Below, piece after piece: positions 39,246-47,886 of a DNA stretch of 48,010 bases. The first letter of the stretch is position 1; each line of letters starts with the position of its first letter. A program made the translations under genes and the position numbers. This DNA comes from Eubacterium sp. (GTDB lineage Bacteria > Bacillota > Clostridia > Lachnospirales > Lachnospiraceae). Under the pieces are notes generated by a model that was not told where the DNA came from, did not search any database, and saw only the letters and a program-made list of their open reading frames with translations. The DNA is taken from contig JALEKC010000133.1 in NCBI GenBank assembly GCA_022769325.1, positions 1-48,010 on the forward strand, in the 5' to 3' direction.

Positions 39246-41432
39246 CTATCGTCCGGTTGGATAAGTTGCAAAAATTTCATTGATAGTATCATAGATAACC
39301 TTTGCTGAATTTGCTTGGAAAGCAGAATTGGTTAAACTATAATAATCTTTGCTTCCGGACAAAAATCCAAGTTCAATTAAGACGGCAGGAACCGTATTAT
39401 GTTTGGTAACATAATAACCGGCAGTTTTTACACCACGATTCGAAGTTCCCAATCGAGTAACAAGGTTATTTTTAAATAGTGTTGCAATTGCCTTGCTGGT
39501 TACTCCGGAAAAACTGCTTGAATTATTGTTGGTTGAATAATATACCTCCGTCCCGTTTGCACTTGAACTGGAAGCTGAATTCATGTGAAGACTCACAAAA
39601 ATGTCAGCACCCACAGTACTAGCAAAAGAAGCTCGTTTAGCTAATGTAATAAATACATCAGAAGTTCTGGTCCAATAAACTTTTGTATCTGGTGCATTTG
39701 ATGAAAAATAGTTTTTCATCAAGGTATATATTATTTTGTGATTCAAGTCTTTTTCCTTTGTTCCCTTGTTGGTTGCCCCAGAATCATATCCACCGTGGCC
39801 GGCATCCAAAACAACAATATTCTTGTAAATACTTCTGGGATCCCCCACAGAAACAACAAAAGAATCTGATTTTTCATAAATCTTATATCCTTGTAGTTTG
39901 GATGTAGTAACGGATATCACCGTATTACCATTGGATAATTCCGTATTTACACTTGTTATTACATTACTATTTATGGCAATTGGGTTTTGATTATAAAAAT
40001 CAATATGATTGCCAGGAATAATTATTTTAAACATTTTACTTTGATATAAATCTTCGTTCTTTATTGAATTAATGGTAGTACCTGTTGGTTTGCTGAATTT
40101 TAATGCATAATTTCCAACATATTCTCCCATTATGTTAATGGTAAGAATTCCATCTAATGAAGAATAAGCAAAATCAGACTCTCCAAAGCAGGCAATATTT
40201 ATGGTTATGGAGTCATTCCCATCTTCTATCACCTCAAATTTTTCAATGGAAGAAACAAATTTAGTAAAAGAAAATTGCTCCAGCAGATACTTTGAGGTTT
40301 TTGGAATGGAGATAGAAATTACTTTTCCATTTCGGGAAACAGTTACCTGATCCATAATTTCTGTTTTGGTTCCTTTAATTTCAAATGAAATGCAATCAAT
40401 GGATGGATTATAAGTTGCTTTTGCATTTGTAATATAATTGATATTGGAGTCGGTGGCTTTCTTGGAATCTCCAACCCAATCAAAATATACCAAATCATGG
40501 GCAGAAATCAATATTTTTTTCTTATCCCATTTATAAGAATAACCCAGCGCAGTTAAAACTTTCTTTGCAGGAATACATAAAATGTCTTTTTTTGTATCTT
40601 TGCGGGTGACAATATACATCGGTGTATTATTATTGGAAGATATATTGTTTATGTTAATGGAGGGTTCATTTAACACAAGTTTTACTTTCTTATTGGTTGC
40701 TGTATTTTCTACTTCTAAGGTTTGAGTATCCTCATAATATTTGTAATTTAAGCCCATGATTTTGTTCAATACTTCTTCAGCAGGGACATACATGGCACCG
40801 GATAATTTGAAAATTGGCATGGAAGCAAGCTTGTTATTTTTATCATTATAAGTAAAATAATTTCCAAACTGAGTAGTCTTTGCATCTTTGCCCTGATAAG
40901 AATACATAAATTGCTTCGTGATTGTTATGGTAGATTTGGAAGCTTTATATTGAAATCCAAGATGCTGACATAAAAATTTTGCAGGAACTAAAATAGCGGA
41001 AGTTTTTTTCTTTACATACCGGATACTAACAGGTGCTGTATGTAATCGATATTTTTTACCATTGACATACGCATTTTTACTTCCGACTGTGAGGGTCACT
41101 TTAACTCCGTTTCTTGAAAATGTTAATCGCTTTTTAGAAGATTGATAGGTAGTCTTAACTTTTAGTCCTTTTTGAAATACATCTTTATAAGGCACCATTC
41201 TTGTACCATTTATAGTGAGCCCTTTACGAGTACTCTTAGTAATGGTCTTATTCTGATATTTTACAATGGACTGTGTTTTTTTATAATAACTGGTTTTTCC
41301 ATTTAATTTTACTTTCAGTGTGGCTGCATCACTAGATGAAGCAGGAATTAGGATAAGTCCTAACAATAAAAAGGAAAAAAATAGAAATGGAAGGATTCTT
41401 TTGCATTTTTTTGTCATATTGGTTCTTTTCAT
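39246..41432 (-). CDS. Secreted N-acetylmuramoyl-L-alanine amidase (Amidase_3) with copper-amine-oxidase-like N-terminal repeats
   Basis: Signal-like N-terminus, VKLNGKTSYYKKT...GTRMVPYKDVF repeats, C-terminal VVLDAGHGGYDSGATNKGTKEKDLNHKI, FVSLHMNSA, VLIELGFLSG. Start 41432 preferred. Confidence 0.88.
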   Translation of the reverse strand: MKRTNMTKKCKRILPFLFFSFLLLGLILIPASSSDAATLKVKLNGKTSYYKKTQSIVKYQNKTITKSTRKGLTINGTRMVPYKDVFQKGLKVKTTYQSSKKRLTFSRNGVKVTLTVGSKNAYVNGKKYRLHTAPVSIRYVKKKTSAILVPAKFLCQHLGFQYKASKSTITITKQFMYSYQGKDAKTTQFGNYFTYNDKNNKLASMPIFKLSGAMYVPAEEVLNKIMGLNYKYYEDTQTLEVENTATNKKVKLVLNEPSININNISSNNNTPMYIVTRKDTKKDILCIPAKKVLTALGYSYKWDKKKILISAHDLVYFDWVGDSKKATDSNINYITNAKATYNPSIDCISFEIKGTKTEIMDQVTVSRNGKVISISIPKTSKYLLEQFSFTKFVSSIEKFEVIEDGNDSITINIACFGESDFAYSSLDGILTINIMGEYVGNYALKFSKPTGTTINSIKNEDLYQSKMFKIIIPGNHIDFYNQNPIAINSNVITSVNTELSNGNTVISVTTSKLQGYKIYEKSDSFVVSVGDPRSIYKNIVVLDAGHGGYDSGATNKGTKEKDLNHKIIYTLMKNYFSSNAPDTKVYWTRTSDVFITLAKRASFASTVGADIFVSLHMNSASSSSANGTEVYYSTNNNSSSFSGVTSKAIATLFKNNLVTRLGTSNRGVKTAGYYVTKHNTVPAVLIELGFLSGSKDYYSLTNSAFQANSAKVIYDTINEIFATYPTGR

Positions 41433-41576
41433 GTAAATTCGCCCCTTTAAATATATTGTACTTTTTATGTGATAATTGTAACAGTCTTTCATGACACAAT
41501 TATGGCATGGGAAAAATCCAATGCTTTATAGGCTCAAAAAGAATGAAAGGGACAGTAATCCAATAATAAATGAAAA

Positions 41577-41900
41577 CTAAAAGGCAGAACTATCTTCATA
41601 AATTGGTATAATGAGATAATTTCCCGCATAAATTGTATCTGCTCCAGAAATATGATTGATGCTTTTGATTTCATCTACATAGGCATATAATTCTTCTTCA
41701 GAAGCACTGGCTCGATGTGCTTTTGCAATGGACCAAACAGAATCTCCCTCATAAACCAAAACGGATTCATAACGCGAAATGGCAGAAGGATCATCTTTGA
41801 CAGTCTTTGCATTTATATTCTGGAATAGGATAAAGCATGCAAATAAAATGACTGTGATTAAAAGGGAAAGTACAATTTGAAAACGAATTTTTTTAGTCAT
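41577..41900 (-). CDS. Small TM + LysM protein, candidate YneA-type SOS cell division inhibitor
   Basis: 107 aa: N-terminal TM (IVLSLLITVILFACFILF) then VLVYEGDSVWSIAKAHRASASEEELYAYVDEIKSINHISGADTIYAGNYLIIPI; LexA-like boxes in its promoter. Confidence 0.75.
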   Translation of the reverse strand: MTKKIRFQIVLSLLITVILFACFILFQNINAKTVKDDPSAISRYESVLVYEGDSVWSIAKAHRASASEEELYAYVDEIKSINHISGADTIYAGNYLIIPIYEDSSAF

Positions 41901-41937
41901 GGCAAATCACTCCTTGTATCAATTATGACAATATAAT

Positions 41938-41963
41938 CGAACAAACAATCCGAACAAACAATC
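41938..41963. repeat. Two tandem copies of 13-bp CGAACAAACAATC
   Basis: CGAACAAACAATC CGAACAAACAATC immediately abutting the LexA-like box at 41964. Confidence 0.85.
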
Positions 41964-42011
41964 CGAACATCTGTTTACATGTATCATACTATACGAACAA
42001 GCGTTTGTCAA
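41964..42011 (-). promoter_or_regulatory. Promoter of YneA-like gene with two LexA-box-like operators
   Basis: Minus strand: TTGACA (42006-42011), 17 bp, TATGAT (41983-41988). Plus-strand boxes CGAACAAGCGTTTG (41994-42007) and CGAACATCTGTTTA (41964-41977). Confidence 0.8.
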
Positions 42012-42033
42012 TCCTTTTTTTATTATTTGAATA

Positions 42034-42087
42034 TAAAAAAAGAACGGACACCAGCGAAAACCCTTCCACTGGTGTAACACGTTCTTA
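42034..42087 (-). terminator. Terminator of yicC-remA-gmk-lepB-rpoZ operon
   Basis: Minus strand AAGAACGtgttACACCAG...CTGGTGTcCGTTCTTTTTTT. Confidence 0.8.
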
Positions 42088-42109
42088 ATCATGTATGATT
42101 TGTGTAGTA

Positions 42110-42511
42110 TTATTCTTCTTCTGCTGTATTTTCCTCAGAGACAGACACTATATTTTCATCTTCCTCCGTTTGCAAGGAATCTTCTTCTTCTGCCTGAACT
42201 TCCTCTTCTGTAGCTGCAGATTCGGTAGTTTCTGTGGCGAGGGATGCGGCTAATGCAGCTGCTTCTCTCTTGGCCTGTGCCTCTTCTTCTGTATCAATTT
42301 TAATGGCAGAAGTCGATAATTCTTTGATGGCAACACTCAATGGTTGTGGGTAATTACCGGATACCAAAGGTTGAGAGCCGGCAATCAACTGACGTGCGCG
42401 TTTTGCTGTTGCTAAAACAATCGAATATCGACTATTGACAACAGGATGTTCTCCTGGTTCAACATCACTATTTACGACATTCATTAAATCATTATAAGAT
42501 GGGTGTAACAT
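42110..42511 (-). CDS. rpoZ: RNA polymerase omega subunit with acidic C-terminal extension
   Basis: MLHPSYNDLMNVV...SRYSIVLATAKRARQLIAG...PLSVAIKEL, then Glu-rich tail; gmk-linked locus. Confidence 0.88.
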   Translation of the reverse strand: MLHPSYNDLMNVVNSDVEPGEHPVVNSRYSIVLATAKRARQLIAGSQPLVSGNYPQPLSVAIKELSTSAIKIDTEEEAQAKREAAALAASLATETTESAATEEEVQAEEEDSLQTEEDENIVSVSEENTAEEE

Positions 42512-42575
42512 AAGTTATAATCTCCTTTCAACTATCTCATTTTTGAATTCTATTTTTTCTGATTATTATCAAGAG

Positions 42576-43247
42576 TTAAGGCGTGCCAAATTTTTTTAGT
42601 GGCCAGATTCGCAAAACCACATGTCCAGCTATATTTTTTTCTTTAATTGGCCCTAATTCTCTGCTGTCAAGACTTACTTTTCGATTGTCACCCAGAACAA
42701 AATATTCATCTTCTCCTAAAGTGATTGGTGTGGAAGCAACACCTGCATCTTCGTCTTTCATTACATTTTTTGCATATTCATCTTCGATTTTTTCACCATT
42801 GATATAAATATCATTTCCAATGATTTGTATGGTTTCACCGGGAAGACCAAAGACTCGTTTAACATATAATTCAGATTCTTCTGAAGTATCCGAATCGTCT
42901 TCGATTTCCATTATATCTTTCATACTTTCCGGAACTTCCGTACCACTTTTCCCATAAGGATAAAATACAATGATGTCATAACGTGACGGCTCTTTAAAAT
43001 GGTAGGAAACTTTTTCCACAAGCAAACTATCCTTGTTTTGTAAGGTGTTTTCCATGGACTCACCTTTTACAACCGTACGTTGGATTACATGTTCCGGAAC
43101 CCAAAAGACACATAGAAGGATTAACGCGATATAAATAACAAATTCAACAAAATAACTAAGTTTTGAACGCTTTTTCTTTTCCGTCGCAGGTTCCTTGTTG
43201 GTCTCTTCATGGAGTTCGTTTTTAAGTTCTGTTTCTTCCTGGTTCAT
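42576..43247 (-). CDS. lepB: Signal peptidase I
   Basis: VVKGESMENTLQNKDSLLVEKVSY, DIIVFYP, YVKRVFGLPGETI, YFVLGDNRKVSLDSRELGPI. Confidence 0.95.
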   Translation of the reverse strand: MNQEETELKNELHEETNKEPATEKKKRSKLSYFVEFVIYIALILLCVFWVPEHVIQRTVVKGESMENTLQNKDSLLVEKVSYHFKEPSRYDIIVFYPYGKSGTEVPESMKDIMEIEDDSDTSEESELYVKRVFGLPGETIQIIGNDIYINGEKIEDEYAKNVMKDEDAGVASTPITLGEDEYFVLGDNRKVSLDSRELGPIKEKNIAGHVVLRIWPLKKFGTP

Positions 43248-43262
43248 AATAATCTCCCTTCT

Positions 43263-43886
43263 TTATTTGCTTACTAATGTATTTAATTGTTGCCTCATGG
43301 ATTCAATTAAATCTTCACAATGAGTGGTTTTATAATGCCTTGTCTGAATGAGATTGTGAAGGTTTTCTACGGCATCATCCAGAGAATCGTTGACTAAAAT
43401 ATAATCATATTTATCCATATATTCCACTTCTTCCGCAGCACGATTTAATCTGCGAGTGATTTCCTCGGCGGTTTCGGTGCCCCGCCCGGTTAACCGGTCT
43501 TTCAATATTTCTGCATTTGGCGGAGTGACAAAAAGAAGTAAAGCATCCGGATATTGCTCTTTTACCAACATACCGCCCTGCATTTCAATTTCAAGTAAAA
43601 CATCATTTCCGGCCTCTAATTGTTTTTCCACATATTCTTTCGGTGTGCCATAATAATTACCCACATATTCAGCCCATTCGATAAGTTCATTTTTTTCAAT
43701 CATTTTTTCGAATTCATCTCTGGTTTTGAAAAAATAATCAACACCTTCAACGTCTCCCTTTCTTGGCTGACGTGTAGTGGCAGAAATGGACAATTGGTAG
43801 TTATATTTCTTTCTTAATTCTTTTATAATTGTCCCCTTTCCGGCTCCGGAAAAGCCGGAAACAACAGTAAGTATACCTTTTTTCAT
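43263..43886 (-). CDS. gmk: Guanylate kinase
   Basis: GILTVVSGFSGAGKGTIIKELRKKYNYQLSISATTRQPRKGDVEGVDYFF. Confidence 0.96.
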   Translation of the reverse strand: MKKGILTVVSGFSGAGKGTIIKELRKKYNYQLSISATTRQPRKGDVEGVDYFFKTRDEFEKMIEKNELIEWAEYVGNYYGTPKEYVEKQLEAGNDVLLEIEMQGGMLVKEQYPDALLLFVTPPNAEILKDRLTGRGTETAEEITRRLNRAAEEVEYMDKYDYILVNDSLDDAVENLHNLIQTRHYKTTHCEDLIESMRQQLNTLVSK

Positions 43887-43909
43887 TGAAATCTCCAATC
43901 TGTATTATA

Positions 43910-44146
43910 TTAACAATTATTGAGTCGGTTTGTGATGGTTTCCGGCAAAAGAGAGGTCAAAACAAGCATCTGATTTTCCATAATAATTACTGCTTTTGTT
44001 TTCTTTCCACAAGTTGCATCAATGGCAAGTCCATCGTCCTTTGCACTTTGCACCATTCGTTTGATTGGAGCGGCTTCGTAACTGACTATACTAATGATTT
44101 TATCTGCATTTACGACATTTCCATATCCGATATTAACAAAAGACAT
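43910..44146 (-). CDS. remA: RemA family (DUF370) extracellular matrix regulator
   Basis: MSFVNIGYGNVVNADKIISIVSYEAAPIKRMVQSAKDDGLAIDATCGKKTKAVIIMENQMLVLTSL. Confidence 0.9.
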   Translation of the reverse strand: MSFVNIGYGNVVNADKIISIVSYEAAPIKRMVQSAKDDGLAIDATCGKKTKAVIIMENQMLVLTSLLPETITNRLNNC

Positions 44147-44181
44147 AGGAACCGATCCTTTCTGAATTATGTTCTGATTTT

Positions 44182-45060
44182 TTATTCTAAATTTTGTATC
44201 TGTTCGCGGAATTTTTCAATTTCTGTTTTTAAAATTATACCTAAATCTGCAATGATAATATCATTGGCTTTTGACAAGGTGGTATTGGCTTCACGATTTA
44301 ATTCCTGTGTCATAAAATCCAACTTTCGACCAACCGTTTCCTCTGTTTCAAGGATTTCACGCATATGCCGAATATGACTTTTCAGTCGAACCAATTCTTC
44401 GTCAACACATATTTTATCCGCATAAATCACAAGTTCTGTGGCAAGTACGCTTTCGTCTAATTTATTATCAGCCAGTGTTTCCTTGATTTTTGCAGTAAGT
44501 CTTTCTTTATAATCTGTGAAAACCTGCGGAGAACGTTTTTCAATTTGGTTTGTAACGTCTTCTAAAAGAGTCAGCTTGTTTAATAAATCGTTTTTTAATA
44601 ACTCACCCTCGGTTTCACGAGATTTTAGAAATTGTAGTAAAGCCCCTTCAACCGTGGTTTCTACCAACTTCTGCAACTTATCTTCATCAATATGAATCTC
44701 TTCCATGGTATATACATCCGGATATCTTGAAAGCATGGCTGCATCCAAACCGGTATTTAGAGAAAAATCATCGGACAATTGTCGAATCAAATTTACATAG
44801 GCACGAGCCATATCCGGGTGATAGGCAATACTATCTTCTCCATGGGCGATGTTTTCATAAGTAATAAATACATCCACTTTTCCACGACTGATTTTTTCTT
44901 TTAATTGTTTGCGAATTAGATTTTCATATGGATTCAAAATTTTTGGAAGGCGTATGGAGATATCGCAATATCGGTGGTTTACGGATTTGATTTCCACCAC
45001 CAGACGAGATTCTTCATTTTCTGCTTCATAACGGCCATAGCCGGTCATACTTCTTATCAT
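44182..45060 (-). CDS. YicC/YloC family endoribonuclease
   Basis: MIRSMTGYGRYEAENEESRLVVEIKSVNHRYCDISIRLP and C-terminal MTQELNREANTTLSKA. ORF opens at 45255; conserved start at 45060. Confidence 0.95.
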   Translation of the reverse strand: MIRSMTGYGRYEAENEESRLVVEIKSVNHRYCDISIRLPKILNPYENLIRKQLKEKISRGKVDVFITYENIAHGEDSIAYHPDMARAYVNLIRQLSDDFSLNTGLDAAMLSRYPDVYTMEEIHIDEDKLQKLVETTVEGALLQFLKSRETEGELLKNDLLNKLTLLEDVTNQIEKRSPQVFTDYKERLTAKIKETLADNKLDESVLATELVIYADKICVDEELVRLKSHIRHMREILETEETVGRKLDFMTQELNREANTTLSKANDIIIADLGIILKTEIEKFREQIQNLE

Positions 45061-45102
45061 AATGCCCTCCAAGTCTAAAAATGAATCTATGCATTCTGTT
45101 CT

Positions 45103-45131
45103 ATTATAAAGGAGAATGAAACAGAAGTCAA
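45103..45131 (-). promoter_or_regulatory. Promoter of yicC-remA-gmk-lepB-rpoZ operon
   Basis: Minus strand TTGACT (45126-45131), 17 bp, TATAAT (45103-45108). Confidence 0.75.
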
Positions 45132-45155
45132 GTTGTCTGAGATTATTTTTGTAAT

Positions 45156-45184
45156 TTGACCCCCAAAATATTTTATAGTATAAT
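45156..45184 (+). promoter_or_regulatory. Promoter of rqcH
   Basis: TTGACC (45156-45161), 17 bp, TATAAT (45179-45184). Confidence 0.75.
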
Positions 45185-45218
45185 ACTTCATAAGAAATTG
45201 TTGACGGAGGAATTAGAC

Positions 45219-46973
45219 ATGGCTTTTGATGGATTTTTCGTAGCATCATTGACAAAGGAGCTATCGGAACAATTGACGGGAGGACATTTACAAAAAATAT
45301 CCCAACCGGAAAAGGATGAGTTGGTACTTGCTGTTAAAAATAATCGACAGACATTGCGTTTGGTGTTATCAGCAAGTCCTTCTCTTCCACTGATTTATTT
45401 GACAAAGAAAAGTAAAGTGGCCCCTCTTACGGCGCCTAATTTTTGTATGCTTTTGCGAAAACATCTAAGTGGTGCCCGAATATGTCGGATTTATCAATAC
45501 GAGCTAGAGCGTGTCCTGTTCATTGAATTTGAAAATCGAAATGAATTAGGGGATTTGGTTCATCGCAATCTTGTGATTGAGATTATGGGAAAACATAGCA
45601 ACATTATTTTTTTGGACGAAAAAAATGTAATTGTTGACAGTATTCGTCATATTTCTTCTTTGGTAAGTTCAGTGCGGGAAGTTTTGCCGGGAAGACCATA
45701 TTTTATACCGAATACACGGGAAAAGCACAATCCTTTTGAATTGACAACGGAACAATGGATTCAGGAATTAACCAAACAGCCGGTATCCATTGTGAAAGGA
45801 CTATGTAATTATTTGACCGGATTTAGTTTTTCTATGGCACAGGAACTGGCGTATCGTTGTCAATTGGACGGAGATGCTCCGTTAGCATCCTGCAATGGAA
45901 ATCAGCTTTCTGCATTATTATCGGGGCTTCGGGACCTAATGGAAAAGGTTAAGCAGGGGGATTTTTCGCCGGAAATTGTATTTCGGGATGCGGAACCAAT
46001 TGAGTTTTCGGCCTTTGAAATGAAGCGATATGGAGAGGAAATGTTTCGTCATCAATCGTTTGATTCCGTCAGTGAAATGATTGAAGTTTTTTATGGAGAA
46101 AAAGAAGCTATTCAGAGAATCCGGCAAAAATCTGCAGATTTGAGAAAAAATATTATGACATTATTGGAGAGGGATCAGAAAAAAATCGCTATTCAGAGAA
46201 AGCAATTAAAAGATACGGAAAAGCGAGAACGATATAAGATCTATGGAGAACATATCAATACGTATGGATATCAGTTGGGTCCGGAAGATACGGTGTTAAA
46301 ATGTACCAGTTATTATGATGAGTCTCCTTTGGAGATTCCGATTGATCCGGCGAAAACACCAACAGAGAATGCCAATAAGTATTTTGATAGATATAATAAA
46401 CTAAAGCGTACTTATGAGGCGGTTTCGGTTCAAATTGAAGAGACCCAGGTGCAGATGGATCATTTGGAAACGATATTAACAGCTCTGGATATCGCACGGC
46501 AGGAAGAAGACTTGCAATTGATTAAACAGGAGCTTGTGGACAGTGGATATATGAAAGGGCATATTCATAAGAAAAATAAAAATACTAAGGCCATGCCAAA
46601 AAGTAAACCACTCCACTTTCGCTCCAGCGATGGATTTGATATGTTTGTAGGAAAAAACAATTATCAAAATGATATGTTGACCTTTAAGATGGCGACTGGA
46701 AATGACTGGTGGTTTCATGTTAAGCAGGCACCGGGTTCTCATGTTATCGTTCAATGCAACAATGAGGAGCCACCAATACGTACATTTGAGGAAGCGGCAA
46801 GTCTGGCGGCACATTTTTCACAAAAATCTTCAGCAGATAAAGTGGAAATTGATTATACCCAGAAAAAAAACGTGAAAAAACCAAATGGCAGTAAGCCTGG
46901 TTTTGTTGTTTATTATACGAATTATTCCATGGTCGTATCTCCGGACATCAGTGAAATCGAAGAAATTTGTTAG
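45219..46973 (+). CDS. rqcH: RqcH / NFACT-family protein (fibronectin-binding protein A-like)
   Basis: MAFDGFFVASLTKELSEQLTGGHLQKISQPEKDELVLAV and C-terminal NFACT-R-like FDMFVGKNNYQNDMLTFKMATGNDWWFHVKQAPGSHVIV. Confidence 0.93.
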   Translation: MAFDGFFVASLTKELSEQLTGGHLQKISQPEKDELVLAVKNNRQTLRLVLSASPSLPLIYLTKKSKVAPLTAPNFCMLLRKHLSGARICRIYQYELERVLFIEFENRNELGDLVHRNLVIEIMGKHSNIIFLDEKNVIVDSIRHISSLVSSVREVLPGRPYFIPNTREKHNPFELTTEQWIQELTKQPVSIVKGLCNYLTGFSFSMAQELAYRCQLDGDAPLASCNGNQLSALLSGLRDLMEKVKQGDFSPEIVFRDAEPIEFSAFEMKRYGEEMFRHQSFDSVSEMIEVFYGEKEAIQRIRQKSADLRKNIMTLLERDQKKIAIQRKQLKDTEKRERYKIYGEHINTYGYQLGPEDTVLKCTSYYDESPLEIPIDPAKTPTENANKYFDRYNKLKRTYEAVSVQIEETQVQMDHLETILTALDIARQEEDLQLIKQELVDSGYMKGHIHKKNKNTKAMPKSKPLHFRSSDGFDMFVGKNNYQNDMLTFKMATGNDWWFHVKQAPGSHVIVQCNNEEPPIRTFEEAASLAAHFSQKSSADKVEIDYTQKKNVKKPNGSKPGFVVYYTNYSMVVSPDISEIEEIC

Positions 46974-47004
46974 AAGGAAATTTGTGAGAAGGAAGGAATG
47001 AATT

Positions 47005-47838
47005 ATGATTTTATATGATGCACATTTGCATACCCATTATTCCACAGATAGTGAGGAATCTATGGAAAAAATAATTTGTGATGGGATTTCAAAGGGACTT
47101 CATGGCATTACGTTTACGGATCATATGGATTATCATTTTCCAGAGTCTTATGATTGGAATTTAGAGGAAGGAAAAAAGCCCTTTCAATTTTGTTTCGAGG
47201 ATTATAAAGAGGAAATTTCCGTGTTGCGTGGGAAGTATCATGATGAAATTGAAATTCATACCGGTGTTGAAATTGGGTTAAAATCAGATGCTTATGAAGA
47301 TAATGTAAAATTGAGCAATCGAGAGGATTTGGAATACTGTATCGGTTCCATTCATCTGATTGATAATATGGATCCCTATTATCCGGAATTTTGGGAAAAT
47401 TATGGAGAAGAGAATGGTTTGCAGCTTTATTTTGAGACTACCTATGAGCAGATAAAAAATATAGGGGATATTCGTATTGACACTATTGGTCATTTGGATT
47501 ATATTACTAGATATCTTCCCTCGGGTTATTCTTTTTTTCAATATAATAAATACAAGGAATTGCTGGATGAAATCTTACATTTGATCCTGGAGAAGGATTT
47601 TATTTTGGAAATCAATACTTCTGGTTATAAAAATGGCGGAACTATGCCCAATCCGTGTGGTGAAATTTTGTACCAGTTTTATGCTATGGGCGGAAGAAAT
47701 ATTATTTTCGGCTCAGATGCTCACGATATTTCCCGTGTGGGAAAGGATTTTTACAGAGCAGAAAAATTGGCCAGAGAGGCGGGGTTTAAGGGATATTTTT
47801 CGATATCAGACCATAATCGTAGTTTTCATTCGTTTTAA
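47005..47838 (+). CDS. PHP-domain histidinol-phosphatase family protein
   Basis: YDAHLHTHYSTDSEESMEKI, GITFTDHMDYHFP, IGSIHLIDNMDPYY, IIFGSDAHDISRVGKDF. Confidence 0.88.
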   Translation: MILYDAHLHTHYSTDSEESMEKIICDGISKGLHGITFTDHMDYHFPESYDWNLEEGKKPFQFCFEDYKEEISVLRGKYHDEIEIHTGVEIGLKSDAYEDNVKLSNREDLEYCIGSIHLIDNMDPYYPEFWENYGEENGLQLYFETTYEQIKNIGDIRIDTIGHLDYITRYLPSGYSFFQYNKYKELLDEILHLILEKDFILEINTSGYKNGGTMPNPCGEILYQFYAMGGRNIIFGSDAHDISRVGKDFYRAEKLAREAGFKGYFSISDHNRSFHSF

Positions 47839-47844
47839 TAAAAG

Positions 47845-47880
47845 AAAGGAGTATAAAGTCGATTTGACCTATACTCCTTT
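47845..47880. terminator. Bidirectional terminator at convergent gene ends
   Basis: 11-bp perfect stem AAAGGAGTATA-aagtcgatttgacc-TATACTCCTTT. Confidence 0.8.
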
Positions 47881-47886
47881 TATATT

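Noticed and set aside
41500-41560. Imperfect hairpin (GCATGGGAAAAATCCAATGC) downstream of the YneA-like gene as a terminator
   Set aside because: Short, mismatched stem without a convincing T-tract; not listed as a feature.
43886-44377. 163-aa plus-strand ORF over remA/yicC
   Set aside because: Antisense to remA and yicC, both confidently identified.
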